A stretch of DNA of 26,167 bases, taken from positions 1-26,167 of IMG/VR virus record IMGVR_UViG_3300042321_000122; one strand, given 5' to 3'. Made by a program: the position numbers and the translations under genes. The stretch comes from a virus. The notes beneath the pieces were generated by a model. The model saw only the letters and a program-made list of their open reading frames with translations. It made no database searches and was not told the origin of the DNA. Below, one piece after another: positions 6,214-15,072 of this stretch. Numbering within the stretch: position 1 is the stretch's first letter; every line of letters starts with the position of its first letter.

Positions 6214-6401
6214 CGCTTGCTCCCCCGTTTCATACGCGATTTGCCAGCTTTCGATAAAGCAATCGCCGAAGCCTGTTTGACAGCTTTACGCACGCTTGCA
6301 GGCTTACTCGTACCAATCTTGCCGGATTCCTTGAAGCCACGAACCATCTCGCCAATGTTCTTGCTAATGGTTTTAGCACTTTTACCTTTCATTAGGGGCA
6401 T
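6210..6401 (-). CDS. Small basic protein, DUF6496-like
   Basis: A 63-residue, very basic protein with MPLMKGKSAKTISKNI at its start and KQASAIALSKAGKSR near its end. I recognise this as the DUF6496-like pattern, of unknown function, found in phages and bacteria. The ATG at 6401 has AAAGGA upstream and overlaps the end of the 804-aa gene by 20 bases; a longer frame from 6443 lies wholly inside that gene. Compared with the usual pattern it carries an insertion (RGFKESGKIGTSKP) between the two conserved blocks. Confidence 0.72.
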   Translation of the reverse strand: MPLMKGKSAKTISKNIGEMVRGFKESGKIGTSKPASVRKAVKQASAIALSKAGKSRMKRGSKR

Positions 6402-8796
6402 TTTCAATCCTTTCTGGCGCTCTAGTGCCAACTTGCGTACCAATGGTTTGACGGATCAGTGTAGCAATTACGCCCTGACGTTGCTCTTTGGGAGCGCTCA
6501 TTACCTGTTGTCGTTTGACATCATCAGTCACAATGTCGCTAACGGCTGCACGAATGTTGGCAACATACTGGCGGTAACGATCTAGCGCAAATTTACCGCC
6601 AATAGCTACTGCAGCGCCTCCAGCACCAGCTACGCCCGGCGTTATTTCTGGAACAAACCGGCTTCCTAAAGCGGTTAAACCTGCCGCATACAATCCGGCT
6701 ACCGCCCCACCTTTTTTCATTTCAGCAAGTTCTTGATTGATTAGGCGAGTAAGCTCCTGCGCAGAAGATTCTGTACCCGGTACACGACCTATGTTTTGGG
6801 ATGCCCGGCTAATAACATTTTGTATGCTTACCATGTCAGCAACAGCTTCATCTATAAACCGAAGCTCATCCGGCGTGTACAAGCCACTAGCCTGCATGGA
6901 AGGCTTGATGCGATCACGGTAACTTCTCTCAATTGCCCCCGGAGGCAAGGTGCCGATCAGGTCACGCACACCAGCCTTAAATGCTTCAGCACCTTCAGGT
7001 GTTCTACCCAAGACTTTGGCGGCAGAGGCAACGTCGCGCACGGTACTATTGCCCATAATCAAGTTTTTGAAACTCTCAGCTTGCTGTGTCTGAGTGCCAC
7101 CCATCTCAAACATCTTGGCACGCTGCTCAGTTAGCTTGCCAGTCTTGGCTACGGTGCGCTCGGTCTGCGCTGCTTTTCGTGCGTAGTCAGCAAACTCTTT
7201 GTTGAGATTAGGAAAGCGCGTTAGCCACTCACTGTTTTGGTTTAACCAAGAACGAATTTGCGCAGGCGTCTTTTCTCTAAGCTCTGCGCTTATATAATTT
7301 CTAGCCAGATTCTCAACAGCAGTCCGATTACCACCAGTAAAGTTAACAAAGTCATCCACATTCTCCGGTGTGCTAAAAATTTTTGCAGGCAAAGTTGAGG
7401 CTTGTGTAGCCATTTCGCCTTTAATTTTTTCGCTAGGTGCGGTCAAAGCCTGACCAACCTCAGTCGCAAACTTGTTAATTGGCTGACTTAATTCCTCATA
7501 ATCAGCACGGTACTTGTCAAACTTCTTGCCAGTAAACTCTGACATGATGCGCTCAACAAAGCCTTTTAGCTCTTTAGCATCTTGCTGACCAATAGCATCA
7601 AAGCCAGTTTCAGGCAGACCAGAAGCACGATCACCTAACCGACGATGCAACTGCACAAGGCGCTCAAACCCGACTTTAGCTTTACTTGTTACTCCAGTTT
7701 GCGGGTCAATAATTATGCCAAGAGCTTCACGACGAACCTCATCAAACTGCGCTTTGGTTGCACCTGTAATTCTTTCCCGGCCTGTCACTGGGTCACGATA
7801 AAAAGCGCCTTCAACGGTCTTGCCAGTAACAGGGTCTTTGGAAGTGCCTAAAGCAATTTCCATGTTCTTGTAGGCATTTGTATTTTCAATGCCTTGACCA
7901 GCAAGCTCTTTGTCGCGTGCTTCGGTAAGCATGGCTTTTTTGTTAGTATCTGTTGCAGCTTCTCTAGCATCACGCAAGGCTTTTAATCTATCCCCAGCCA
8001 GCTTACGAGCATCAGCACCGATAGCCTCCATCGTGCGAGGCTGACTAATCTCTGCCAAGCGACGTTCAGTGCCAGCAACTAAGCTACTTGCCAATTGCTC
8101 ACCACGACGGCGACCTTGAACCGACTCAATGTTTAGCAGCCTTGCAACTTCTGCCGCATCAATTGGTTCATTCATTGGCTTGCCACGCAACTTCTCTTGC
8201 GCAGCACGCACCATTGCACTTTTAGATTCAACGGTTTCAGGTAATGCAGCCACTTGCTGCGGTGTCATGCTTCTAACCACACGCTCTGCCGCACGCTCAA
8301 CACCACCGGGAACTAAGAAGCGCAAGCCACGACCAGCAACACCTAGTGAACGTGCAAGACCTTCACTGCCAACGCCAGCGGCAGTCTCGACGCCAAAACG
8401 AGCAAGTGGGCTAGTATCTTCAGGTAGCAGGTTGCTCGCTGTTTGCGCAGCAGCGCCACCCAAACCAGTCAAAGCACCTGTCTTGACTAATTCTCTGCCA
8501 GTCTTCGGAATAAAGATGTCAGCAGCACGGGCAGCATAAGGTGCAAGTCTTGGGTAAGCACGCAGTCCAAGTTGGGCTAAACGTGCGCCACCACCTAAGA
8601 TTGGCACAGCAGCCATAGCTTCTAGGCCAGTCTCAAATGGAGACTTGGTAACAACACGCTTTTCAGGCGGCAAGTTGGCAGCAGCGCGTAGCGTTTCATC
8701 ACTTTGACCGGGAATCTGATCTACCAGACTACCGCCAAAACGATCTGTCTTAGGCTGTTCAGCTACTACCTCGCCACCAAAACGATCTCTTGCCAT
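6382..8796 (-). CDS. Large internal-virion-like protein, 804 aa
   Basis: An 804-residue protein. The N-terminus repeats a short DRFGG motif (residues 4-8 and 18-22). A Gly/Ala-rich hydrophobic zone follows at about 56-125. Then comes a long, highly charged helical region, and a second Gly/Ala-rich hydrophobic segment lies at about 696-735. The mixture of long helices with amphipathic, membrane-seeking segments resembles ejection (internal core) proteins of podoviruses, which leave the capsid and form a channel in the host envelope. It is the last of four such genes, and the order after a gp13-like gene mirrors T7. No catalytic motif was seen. GAGGTAATC precedes the ATG. Confidence 0.65.
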   Translation of the reverse strand: MARDRFGGEVVAEQPKTDRFGGSLVDQIPGQSDETLRAAANLPPEKRVVTKSPFETGLEAMAAVPILGGGARLAQLGLRAYPRLAPYAARAADIFIPKTGRELVKTGALTGLGGAAAQTASNLLPEDTSPLARFGVETAAGVGSEGLARSLGVAGRGLRFLVPGGVERAAERVVRSMTPQQVAALPETVESKSAMVRAAQEKLRGKPMNEPIDAAEVARLLNIESVQGRRRGEQLASSLVAGTERRLAEISQPRTMEAIGADARKLAGDRLKALRDAREAATDTNKKAMLTEARDKELAGQGIENTNAYKNMEIALGTSKDPVTGKTVEGAFYRDPVTGRERITGATKAQFDEVRREALGIIIDPQTGVTSKAKVGFERLVQLHRRLGDRASGLPETGFDAIGQQDAKELKGFVERIMSEFTGKKFDKYRADYEELSQPINKFATEVGQALTAPSEKIKGEMATQASTLPAKIFSTPENVDDFVNFTGGNRTAVENLARNYISAELREKTPAQIRSWLNQNSEWLTRFPNLNKEFADYARKAAQTERTVAKTGKLTEQRAKMFEMGGTQTQQAESFKNLIMGNSTVRDVASAAKVLGRTPEGAEAFKAGVRDLIGTLPPGAIERSYRDRIKPSMQASGLYTPDELRFIDEAVADMVSIQNVISRASQNIGRVPGTESSAQELTRLINQELAEMKKGGAVAGLYAAGLTALGSRFVPEITPGVAGAGGAAVAIGGKFALDRYRQYVANIRAAVSDIVTDDVKRQQVMSAPKEQRQGVIATLIRQTIGTQVGTRAPERIENAPNER

Positions 8797-8798
8797 GA

Positions 8799-10163
8799 TT
8801 ACCTCATTGGTTTTTTAGCACGCTTGCCTGTTTGCGCATCAATGTACTCACCACCCGGAGGCACGGCATCAAACTCTGCTTGCGTGTTTACCGTTGGGAT
8901 ACGGGAGCCACCAGCACCGCTTAAAGAACCTACAAGTTCTTCAGGCGTTTGTGCTTTCAATGCGCCTAAAGCCTCTGTTTGTTTTCTTTTTATTGCATCA
9001 TCTAAAACTTTTCGCTGGCGGCTAAAGTATAGTTTTGCGATTTCTGGTGTTGTGGCTGGCGTAATCGTAAAGCGCTCAAAGTCTGCCTGTTCGTTTGCAG
9101 TCAATGTAGCACCGTACAATTGATTTCTAACTTTAGAAATGTATTCCCAGTAAGATTTCCACCAGTTCACTGTTTGAGCATCTATTGGTTTACTGGCAAC
9201 TCTGTTTGCAACATCCGCAAAATTGCCACCACGTTCAACGGCTTGAAGCATCAATGAACCAGCAGTTGCCGATGAGGTAATACCAAAGTATTTATCATTT
9301 TTTGTTGAATCAACATTGCTAAGGTTGGTAACAGCATCGCCAGCCTCTTTCAGTTGCTTACGCAAATCCGATGGCAAATCACTAATCTTGACCTTTTTCT
9401 CGCCACCACCGCCACCCATAGCTTTAAGTTCTTTTTTACCAGCCAAAATAGCCTTTTGCTTTTCTAAATCAGCATTAGCCTTATCTTCAGCTTCAATGGC
9501 TTTGAGGAATATGTCATAGGCTTCTTTGGTACGGCCTGCGCGTAACTTTGCAGAGATCAAGCCATTACCAGTTTGAGCCTCAATAATCTTTGCCTCTACC
9601 ATTGCTGCATTACGGTCTTTGGAAAGCAGGTTTAGCATACGGTCAAAGCGATCCTTGAGCATATTGTTATGCTCTTTACGCACTTTGTCGGCTTCTTCAA
9701 ACTTCAGCTTGGCAGCATTGAATCTTTCACCTTGCACACGATCTTCAGCATCCTGCATCTCGCGGATTGCCATTAGCTGTGAGCGTCCTGAAGCGCCACC
9801 AACGCCACCCACAATCAAAGACGATAGCAAACGCATACCAGCATTCTTGGCATAGTCCGACGCCTTAATCTGCGGCGCTTCAAACTGCGAATAAGGCTTC
9901 ATGCCAGCTTCTAACGAAAGTGCTTCTGCTCTGGACTTTGAAGCTAAATCACGTTCAGCCTGAGCTTCTTTTTGAATTTGACCTTGTTGAATTTGAAACT
10001 CTTGCTTCGCCGCATCTTCTTCAGCCCTACCGCGAGCCTCAAAAGTTTCACCTAGTTTTTGCCGCGCAAAGTCTGCACGCGCTTTTGAAGTTGGTTGCGC
10101 ACCAAAGGCTTTAACTAAGGATGGTGCTGTACCTAGTGCGTCACTCAATGTATCAACTGCCAT
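8799..10163 (-). CDS. Internal-virion-like coiled-coil protein, 454 aa
   Basis: A 454-residue protein dominated by long charged helices (about 25-95 and 140-250), with a short hydrophobic Gly-rich segment in between (LLSSLIVGGVGGASG). A Gly5 hinge lies around residue 250. A globular-looking part carries WWKSYWEYISKVRNQLYG. The C-terminus has a small motif, FDAVPPGGEYIDAQTGK, that I have seen at the ends of several phage virion proteins. It is part of the four-gene internal-virion block. AGGAGCTAATC precedes the ATG. No enzyme motif was found. Confidence 0.62.
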   Translation of the reverse strand: MAVDTLSDALGTAPSLVKAFGAQPTSKARADFARQKLGETFEARGRAEEDAAKQEFQIQQGQIQKEAQAERDLASKSRAEALSLEAGMKPYSQFEAPQIKASDYAKNAGMRLLSSLIVGGVGGASGRSQLMAIREMQDAEDRVQGERFNAAKLKFEEADKVRKEHNNMLKDRFDRMLNLLSKDRNAAMVEAKIIEAQTGNGLISAKLRAGRTKEAYDIFLKAIEAEDKANADLEKQKAILAGKKELKAMGGGGGEKKVKISDLPSDLRKQLKEAGDAVTNLSNVDSTKNDKYFGITSSATAGSLMLQAVERGGNFADVANRVASKPIDAQTVNWWKSYWEYISKVRNQLYGATLTANEQADFERFTITPATTPEIAKLYFSRQRKVLDDAIKRKQTEALGALKAQTPEELVGSLSGAGGSRIPTVNTQAEFDAVPPGGEYIDAQTGKRAKKPMR

Positions 10164-10165
10164 GA

Positions 10166-11329
10166 TTAGCTCCTAGCGGTTGTTGTTGTTGTTGTTGTAG
10201 CAGGCGCTTGAGTACGCTGTGCCTGCTGTACTTCACGGCCTAGAATGCCAGCAAACAACTGTGCCAACTGCTGATCACGTTGCAATTCCATCTCTAGTGC
10301 GCGACGGTCATACTGATCTGCAATGTTAGCAAGGCGCAAGGCTTCACCAAAACTCTCTTGACGGGCTAGGCTACGCGCACGACGTTGCTGTGCTGCCAGA
10401 ATACCTGCGGCTGCACTGCCTGTTGGCGTACCACGCTGACCTAATTGCTCACGCGCACGGGCTTGTTGAATCTCTAACTCTTGCTGTTGCTCTGCGGTTA
10501 AGCCTTCTCCCGTAGCGCGACCCATTGCTTCAGATTGCGCTTGACGGAAAGGTTGTGCGGCAGCGCGAGTAGCTTCAATGTCACGACGCATCGCCTGATT
10601 AGCCTGATTGAACATCAAGGCTTGCGCCAAAACACTAGCGCCCGCAGTACCAGCGCGTGTCAGATTTGGGTAACGATCTAGTATGTCTTGCAGTTCTTGC
10701 AATCCCTGTTCGGCACGCTCTGCAAATCCACCTCCACCACCTTCGCGTCTAGCGCCGACATCCATTCGTAAGGTGTAGTCTTCTAGCGGTGTTAGGTCTT
10801 TTAATGGCGTCATGCCTCCATACGGCTGAAAACGCTCATCAGTTGGCCTGCTAGTGAAGTAGGTGTCTGTTACCTCTGCTCTTGGTGGCATCCTGTCTGG
10901 GCTTATTCCACCATAAGGCTCATCTCTAAACTCTGAACTCTGTCTAGGAACAAAATAGGTATCTTGTGTAGCACCTCGCCCCGGCCTTACTTCTTGCAAA
11001 TCAAAATCTGTATTTACTGGCACACGCTCTGTTCGTGAAGCGCCGCTGCCACTGACGGGTTGTGCCAAAATAGTATCTCTCACTGACCGCTGAGTATCAT
11101 AAGCTGCACGATAAGGATCAAAGTCGTAGTCTTCACGAGCAAACTCAGGCAAGCCAGTCATCGGATTGATAGTGCCGCTACCACCAGCTTCCATCAGCAT
11201 CTCAGCTTCTTCTGGCGTAATGTGAGCAAGCACGGTGTCACCACGACGCCCCATGCGGCGCAGCATCTCAGCCATCGCTTTAGCGTCACCCATGCCACGA
11301 CTACCAACCATCATCTCAAGTATTTTCAT
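10166..11329 (-). CDS. Internal-virion-like protein, 387 aa
   Basis: A protein that begins MKILEMMVGSRGMGDA, followed by DTVLAHITPEEAEML and GSGTINPMTGLPEF, a combination I have seen at the start of phage virion-associated proteins. The middle is Pro/Arg/Tyr-rich and probably extended, with two repeats resembling F(R/Q)xxPYGGxxP (around residues 140 and 170). The C-terminal third is Gln/Ala/Arg-rich helix. It ends in a run of threonines encoded by repeated triplets. The ATG at 11329 is chosen over a GTG at 11338 because AGGTGG lies at proper distance. The role is inferred from position only. Confidence 0.62.
   Translation of the reverse strand: MKILEMMVGSRGMGDAKAMAEMLRRMGRRGDTVLAHITPEEAEMLMEAGGSGTINPMTGLPEFAREDYDFDPYRAAYDTQRSVRDTILAQPVSGSGASRTERVPVNTDFDLQEVRPGRGATQDTYFVPRQSSEFRDEPYGGISPDRMPPRAEVTDTYFTSRPTDERFQPYGGMTPLKDLTPLEDYTLRMDVGARREGGGGGFAERAEQGLQELQDILDRYPNLTRAGTAGASVLAQALMFNQANQAMRRDIEATRAAAQPFRQAQSEAMGRATGEGLTAEQQQELEIQQARAREQLGQRGTPTGSAAAGILAAQQRRARSLARQESFGEALRLANIADQYDRRALEMELQRDQQLAQLFAGILGREVQQAQRTQAPATTTTTTTARS
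10179..10199. repeat. Triplet microsatellite inside a virion gene
   Basis: Plus strand reads GTT repeated (minus strand AAC/ACA-type triplets) near the 3' end of the 387-aa gene, giving a run of seven Thr. Such repeats can change length by slippage without shifting frame. Confidence 0.7.
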
Positions 11330-11330
11330 A

Positions 11331-13496
11331 TTAGCCACCTAGTGCCTTTCTTAAACGCAAGGAACGGGTGTTCCATACGCTTTGCTGTGCATCTTCCTCA
11401 CCACCAAAAATAGGTTCTTTTTCACCCACGATTGCTGCTGTTGGGCTAGTGCCTACGACGCGAGGACTGATTGAACTTGGTGCCACCCTTCTAGCGCCAA
11501 CTCTCGCAGGACGAACATCTAATGGCTCAAAACCGCCTTCAATCTCCGGCTCAGTAAGCGGGAAAGTTTGACTTAACAAATCAATCAAATCTTGTTCAAT
11601 CTGATCCAAGTCAAGTGGCTTTTCTGCCAGTTGAGTTTCTTCACCACCTTTTTGACCACCTTCTTCGCCCATGACGTTGCGTTCACTTTCCAACAACTCT
11701 GAACCACTTAACTCTTCAACAGGGCGATCAGACGCAATTGGTGTGCGACCAGTTGGTACGTTATCACCACCAGTCAACGTAGGTGTAGTTCCAATATCTT
11801 CTGGAGTGCGCGTGCCAGTGTCAGTTCCAGTTTGCGTTCCGGTCTGAGTACCAGTTCTAGTCTGTGTTTGCGTTTGCGTTTGTGTTTGCGTTTCTGTTTT
11901 TGGAAAACGCTGGGTAGCTATTGCAGTTTCAGTACTAGGCGCTACCGCTTTCTTGCCGGGAATGACAACATTAAAATCTTTATTTAAGCTAATCCCGCCT
12001 TGATTATTAGCGGCTGCATACTCAAGAATTGCACGCTCACGCAATGGTAGAGTTTCAATATCAATCGTTTTGGCTTCTGGCGATGGGTTGCTCAGATAGT
12101 CAAAAATTGGAGAGTTTTTAAGTGCCGCAGCTTGTTTTGTTGTGATGTTGAGAATTTTTGCAACACGGTCAACTTCAACAGTAACAGGCGTAGCAACATT
12201 TCTTTGGTCTGCAAAGTCACCAATGTATCGCTGCACACTTGATTTGTATTGCTCTGGCGTAAATTCAGGTTCAAATTTTCCTACAACCTCAATCTTTGGC
12301 AATACATTATCTTGACTTACTGTAGCTGCTCTAGTTGGATCAACTGGCTTTGCTGCCGCATCAATAATTGCTGACGCGAAAGCAAGATCAGGTGAAGCGC
12401 CACCAAGCATTTCATTCTCTTGCACTGCATTACGCAAAGCTCTTGCAGCTTCACTTGCGGTAACACCAGCAGCCAACAAAGTTGCACCAGCACCACCCGC
12501 AGGCAATGCTGCCATTGCGCTAACAGCTACCGCCAAGTCAACCATGCCAGCGGCACGCATAGCTTGTAAGTTTTGTGGCTGCGCAAGTTCTTTTAAGAAC
12601 TTTGGATCAGCAGCAGCACGCGCCTTCCAAGTCTCGATTAGGTCAAGCGAGGCATTGCGTGCAATTTGGTTAATAGCATCAGGCGTAACCGGCCCTTGGA
12701 ACGCTACCTGTACCGTGTTGTTTGGATCGGTTAGTGCTTTGGTAATGTCATCTTCAACCCTAGCAACAGTTGTTTCTTCAACGCCAGCAGCTTTTTTAAT
12801 TTCTTTTTGTATGTCAGCATCCGTTGGTGTGAGCAAATCTTTAGTAGCAGTACGACCTTCTCTTCTAACTGTAGAAAGTCCTGCTTGCAATAGCTCTTCA
12901 CTTAAATTGCCACCCGCAACAGTACGACCAGCCGCTTCACCAACGTCGGCAATAGTTTCCGCGACTTTGCCTGTTTCATCAATATCAAATTGAGATAAGG
13001 CACCAGAACGCGCCAAGGATGCGCCAGCAGAACCAGCAGCGCCAGTGATTGCTGAAAGACCAACATCGCCACCAACCGCCATAGCGCCAGCAGCACCACC
13101 AGCGCCGCCACCAACCGCATTGGCTAAAGCAGTTTGAATGGGTGTTTCAGCACCTTTAGCGCCAATTGCTGTACCAACTTTACCCGCTACTGCACCACCA
13201 ATTTGAGCGCCAGCAAAGCTACCTAACGCAGCTTTACCAATGTCTTCTAAGTCACCACCTTGCGACGCCGAAATCAATCCGGCGGTTACAGGTTCAACCG
13301 CAAGGCCAGTTACGCCAATTTTAGGCAAAAGCTGTGGCGCAGCAACGGCAATGATTAAAACTTCGGGGTTTTCAACAACATAGTCAACAACGTCAACGAC
13401 TACTTCAACAACGTCCTCAACGACATCGCCAACAAATTCAACAACATCACCGACTACATCGGCGGCACCTTCAAGAATATCTGCTACAACGCCCAT
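11331..13496 (-). CDS. Large internal-virion-like protein with Val-rich amphipathic N-terminus, 721 aa
   Basis: A 721-residue protein. The first 45 residues are a quasi-repeat of Val-Val-Asp/Glu steps (GDVVEFVGDVVEDVVEVVVD), an amphipathic pattern. They are followed by a Gly/Ala-rich hydrophobic section (about 80-165), helical regions, then a low-complexity Thr-Gln/Thr-Gly stretch near 535-568 and an acidic, Glu-rich C-terminal part. The Gly/Ala-rich zone resembles membrane-active segments of ejection proteins. It is the first of the four large virion genes after the gp13-like gene, matching the T7 order. No catalytic motif was identified. Confidence 0.62.
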   Translation of the reverse strand: MGVVADILEGAADVVGDVVEFVGDVVEDVVEVVVDVVDYVVENPEVLIIAVAAPQLLPKIGVTGLAVEPVTAGLISASQGGDLEDIGKAALGSFAGAQIGGAVAGKVGTAIGAKGAETPIQTALANAVGGGAGGAAGAMAVGGDVGLSAITGAAGSAGASLARSGALSQFDIDETGKVAETIADVGEAAGRTVAGGNLSEELLQAGLSTVRREGRTATKDLLTPTDADIQKEIKKAAGVEETTVARVEDDITKALTDPNNTVQVAFQGPVTPDAINQIARNASLDLIETWKARAAADPKFLKELAQPQNLQAMRAAGMVDLAVAVSAMAALPAGGAGATLLAAGVTASEAARALRNAVQENEMLGGASPDLAFASAIIDAAAKPVDPTRAATVSQDNVLPKIEVVGKFEPEFTPEQYKSSVQRYIGDFADQRNVATPVTVEVDRVAKILNITTKQAAALKNSPIFDYLSNPSPEAKTIDIETLPLRERAILEYAAANNQGGISLNKDFNVVIPGKKAVAPSTETAIATQRFPKTETQTQTQTQTQTRTGTQTGTQTGTDTGTRTPEDIGTTPTLTGGDNVPTGRTPIASDRPVEELSGSELLESERNVMGEEGGQKGGEETQLAEKPLDLDQIEQDLIDLLSQTFPLTEPEIEGGFEPLDVRPARVGARRVAPSSISPRVVGTSPTAAIVGEKEPIFGGEEDAQQSVWNTRSLRLRKALGG
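11812..11895. repeat. Tandem repeats encoding Thr-Gln / Thr-Gly run
   Basis: GTTTGC and GTTTGT hexamers are repeated on the plus strand, grading into related GT-rich units. They encode alternating TQ, TG and TR dipeptides in the 721-aa virion protein. Length should be variable among relatives. Confidence 0.65.
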
Positions 13497-13498
13497 AG

Positions 13499-13945
13499 TT
13501 ATGCACTCCTTTTCGGCCCAGTTTTCACAGTGACGAAAAACTCACCTTTATCGGTGCGACGCACGTTGTAACCCATTTCTGGATTAGGTGGATTCTTTCC
13601 AATTACTCTAAAGATGGACAAAATTGTTGGATCAGTAAATTTGGTTGCCATCGTGTCAAAGCCCATTTTGTAACAGGCTTTAATAAACTCAATTCCGTTT
13701 TGCAAATAGTTTGCAGCAGTGTCGGCATTGATTGCTCTAAACCATCCAATACGAGGGGCTGCTTTATGTATGATGAAAAGCGTATTTCCTTGGCGAAGGA
13801 ATAAAGTATCATCCATACGAAGTTCGGCATTGATGCCACCAACTGCATCACCTTGCATAACGGATGAATCAGTATTCATAGCCGCAATGCCAATAATATC
13901 TTCTGGACTTAGTTCCCGTTCTCGGCTGTCGACCATCTGAACCAT
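13499..13945 (-). CDS. Possible T7 gp13-like internal virion / GNAT-like protein
   Basis: A 148-residue protein. Its core reads as beta hairpin (DDTLFLRQGNTLFIIHKA), then IGWFRAINAD, a helix (AANYLQNGIEFIKACYKMGFD), a strand (TMATKFTD) and a helix (PTILSIFRVIG), ending in another beta hairpin. This topology is reminiscent of a trimmed GNAT acyltransferase, but the canonical acetyl-CoA loop is not evident. Gene 13 of T7 is about this size and sits just ahead of the internal core genes, as here. GAGGTAATT precedes the ATG. It follows the ketosynthase gene, so an acyl-transfer link is conceivable but unproven. Confidence 0.5.
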   Translation of the reverse strand: MVQMVDSRERELSPEDIIGIAAMNTDSSVMQGDAVGGINAELRMDDTLFLRQGNTLFIIHKAAPRIGWFRAINADTAANYLQNGIEFIKACYKMGFDTMATKFTDPTILSIFRVIGKNPPNPEMGYNVRRTDKGEFFVTVKTGPKRSA

Positions 13946-13947
13946 AA

Positions 13948-15072
13948 TTACCTCACTGGGTCAAAGATTGCTGCGGAATACACATTACCCATTCCAGCGG
14001 CAAGACTAAGGATCAGCCCATCAGGAGTCTCGCAGTCTTCAGACAGAAAAATATCGTCTTTTTCTGTCCGGTTAGGAATAGCAGGTACAACACCATAAAC
14101 CAGATTGTCAAGCAAAAGTAGCGTTTCTAGCAAGCCCGAAGCGCCCATTGTGTGACCTATTTTTGGTTTAAATGACGTTGCCACGAAATCACTTAAAGTG
14201 TTCATCAATGCTAACTTTTCAGACACGTTGTTGGACTCCGTGCCAGTGCCGTGTGTCTTTACAATTTTGATGTCAGTTGGGAACACTTCTCCATACCGCA
14301 TGGCACCTTCAATAGCATCTACATAGCCCGTGCCATCAGGCGCTTGACCTATGGCATTGTTCCATTTCTCTGCCGCATGGTAGGCACCTACCAGCCTAGC
14401 TTTTGGGGTCAGACCATAGTGGTTGATCTCACCTTCTGTTTGCAAAACAGCAAAGGCAGCGCCTTGACCAACGTAAAAGCCGCCGTTTGTACTGTCAAAG
14501 GCGCTAGGCTTAATGTCTTTCTTAGTTTCTTCAGCCAAGGTTAGGCAGGCACCTGAATCACCAAAGAATTGCAAAACGGAATTAGATACAGCGTCTTCTA
14601 CCGACAGGATAATGAAACGGGTAAAACCAAAGGCTTCCAGCATCAAGCAGTCCATCATGACTTTAAGGCTAGAGGCGCAAGCAGAAGAGTCAGTGGCAAT
14701 GTAATCGGGTTTGCAGATCATATTTGCCAGCCTGCCAGCCATGACTTGCGTTAAGGAAAACGGCAGAAACTTGTAGATATAGTGAAGCTGCGTGTGTACT
14801 TGGTTATCTTTGGCATTGATGCCAGCAAAGTGAGCGTTGCCTGCCGCCAGAATAAAAGCAGTCTTGCCTAGTGCCGGATTTTCCCGCAGCCATTCCAGCG
14901 TTGCTGGTGCCATCACCATGTTGGCAAGATTATGCGGAGCATACTTAAAGCCTTGTTTAGTGCCTTGGTAACTTTCCGGTATGAAATGCACACGCTGTGG
15001 GTGCAAAATGTCTTCCATCAGCGTGGTTTGTGGGTTGGATACGGTATGCCCGTAGGTTAGGAATAGGCTCAT
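13948..15072 (-). CDS. Beta-ketoacyl-ACP synthase (KAS, FabF-like)
   Basis: A 374-residue thiolase-fold condensing enzyme. The nucleophile is Cys132 in ATDSSACAS. The two catalytic histidines are His274 in KTHGTGTESNN and His307 in FKPKIGHTMGASG, with the conserved Lys302 five residues before His307. FDSTNGGFYVGQGAA corresponds to the FabF block that reads GF-x-x-G-x-GAG, and the C-terminal LAAGMGNVYSAA to the oxyanion-side Gly-rich loop. KAS I/II enzymes join malonyl-ACP to an acyl chain. At 374 residues it is shorter than usual FabF (about 410), and Asn replaces Asp in the THGTGT-x-x-ND motif. Its ATG overlaps the stop of the acyl carrier protein gene (ATGA). Such an enzyme in a virion operon is unexpected; its acyl product is unknown. 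Confidence 0.9.
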   Translation of the reverse strand: MSLFLTYGHTVSNPQTTLMEDILHPQRVHFIPESYQGTKQGFKYAPHNLANMVMAPATLEWLRENPALGKTAFILAAGNAHFAGINAKDNQVHTQLHYIYKFLPFSLTQVMAGRLANMICKPDYIATDSSACASSLKVMMDCLMLEAFGFTRFIILSVEDAVSNSVLQFFGDSGACLTLAEETKKDIKPSAFDSTNGGFYVGQGAAFAVLQTEGEINHYGLTPKARLVGAYHAAEKWNNAIGQAPDGTGYVDAIEGAMRYGEVFPTDIKIVKTHGTGTESNNVSEKLALMNTLSDFVATSFKPKIGHTMGASGLLETLLLLDNLVYGVVPAIPNRTEKDDIFLSEDCETPDGLILSLAAGMGNVYSAAIFDPVR

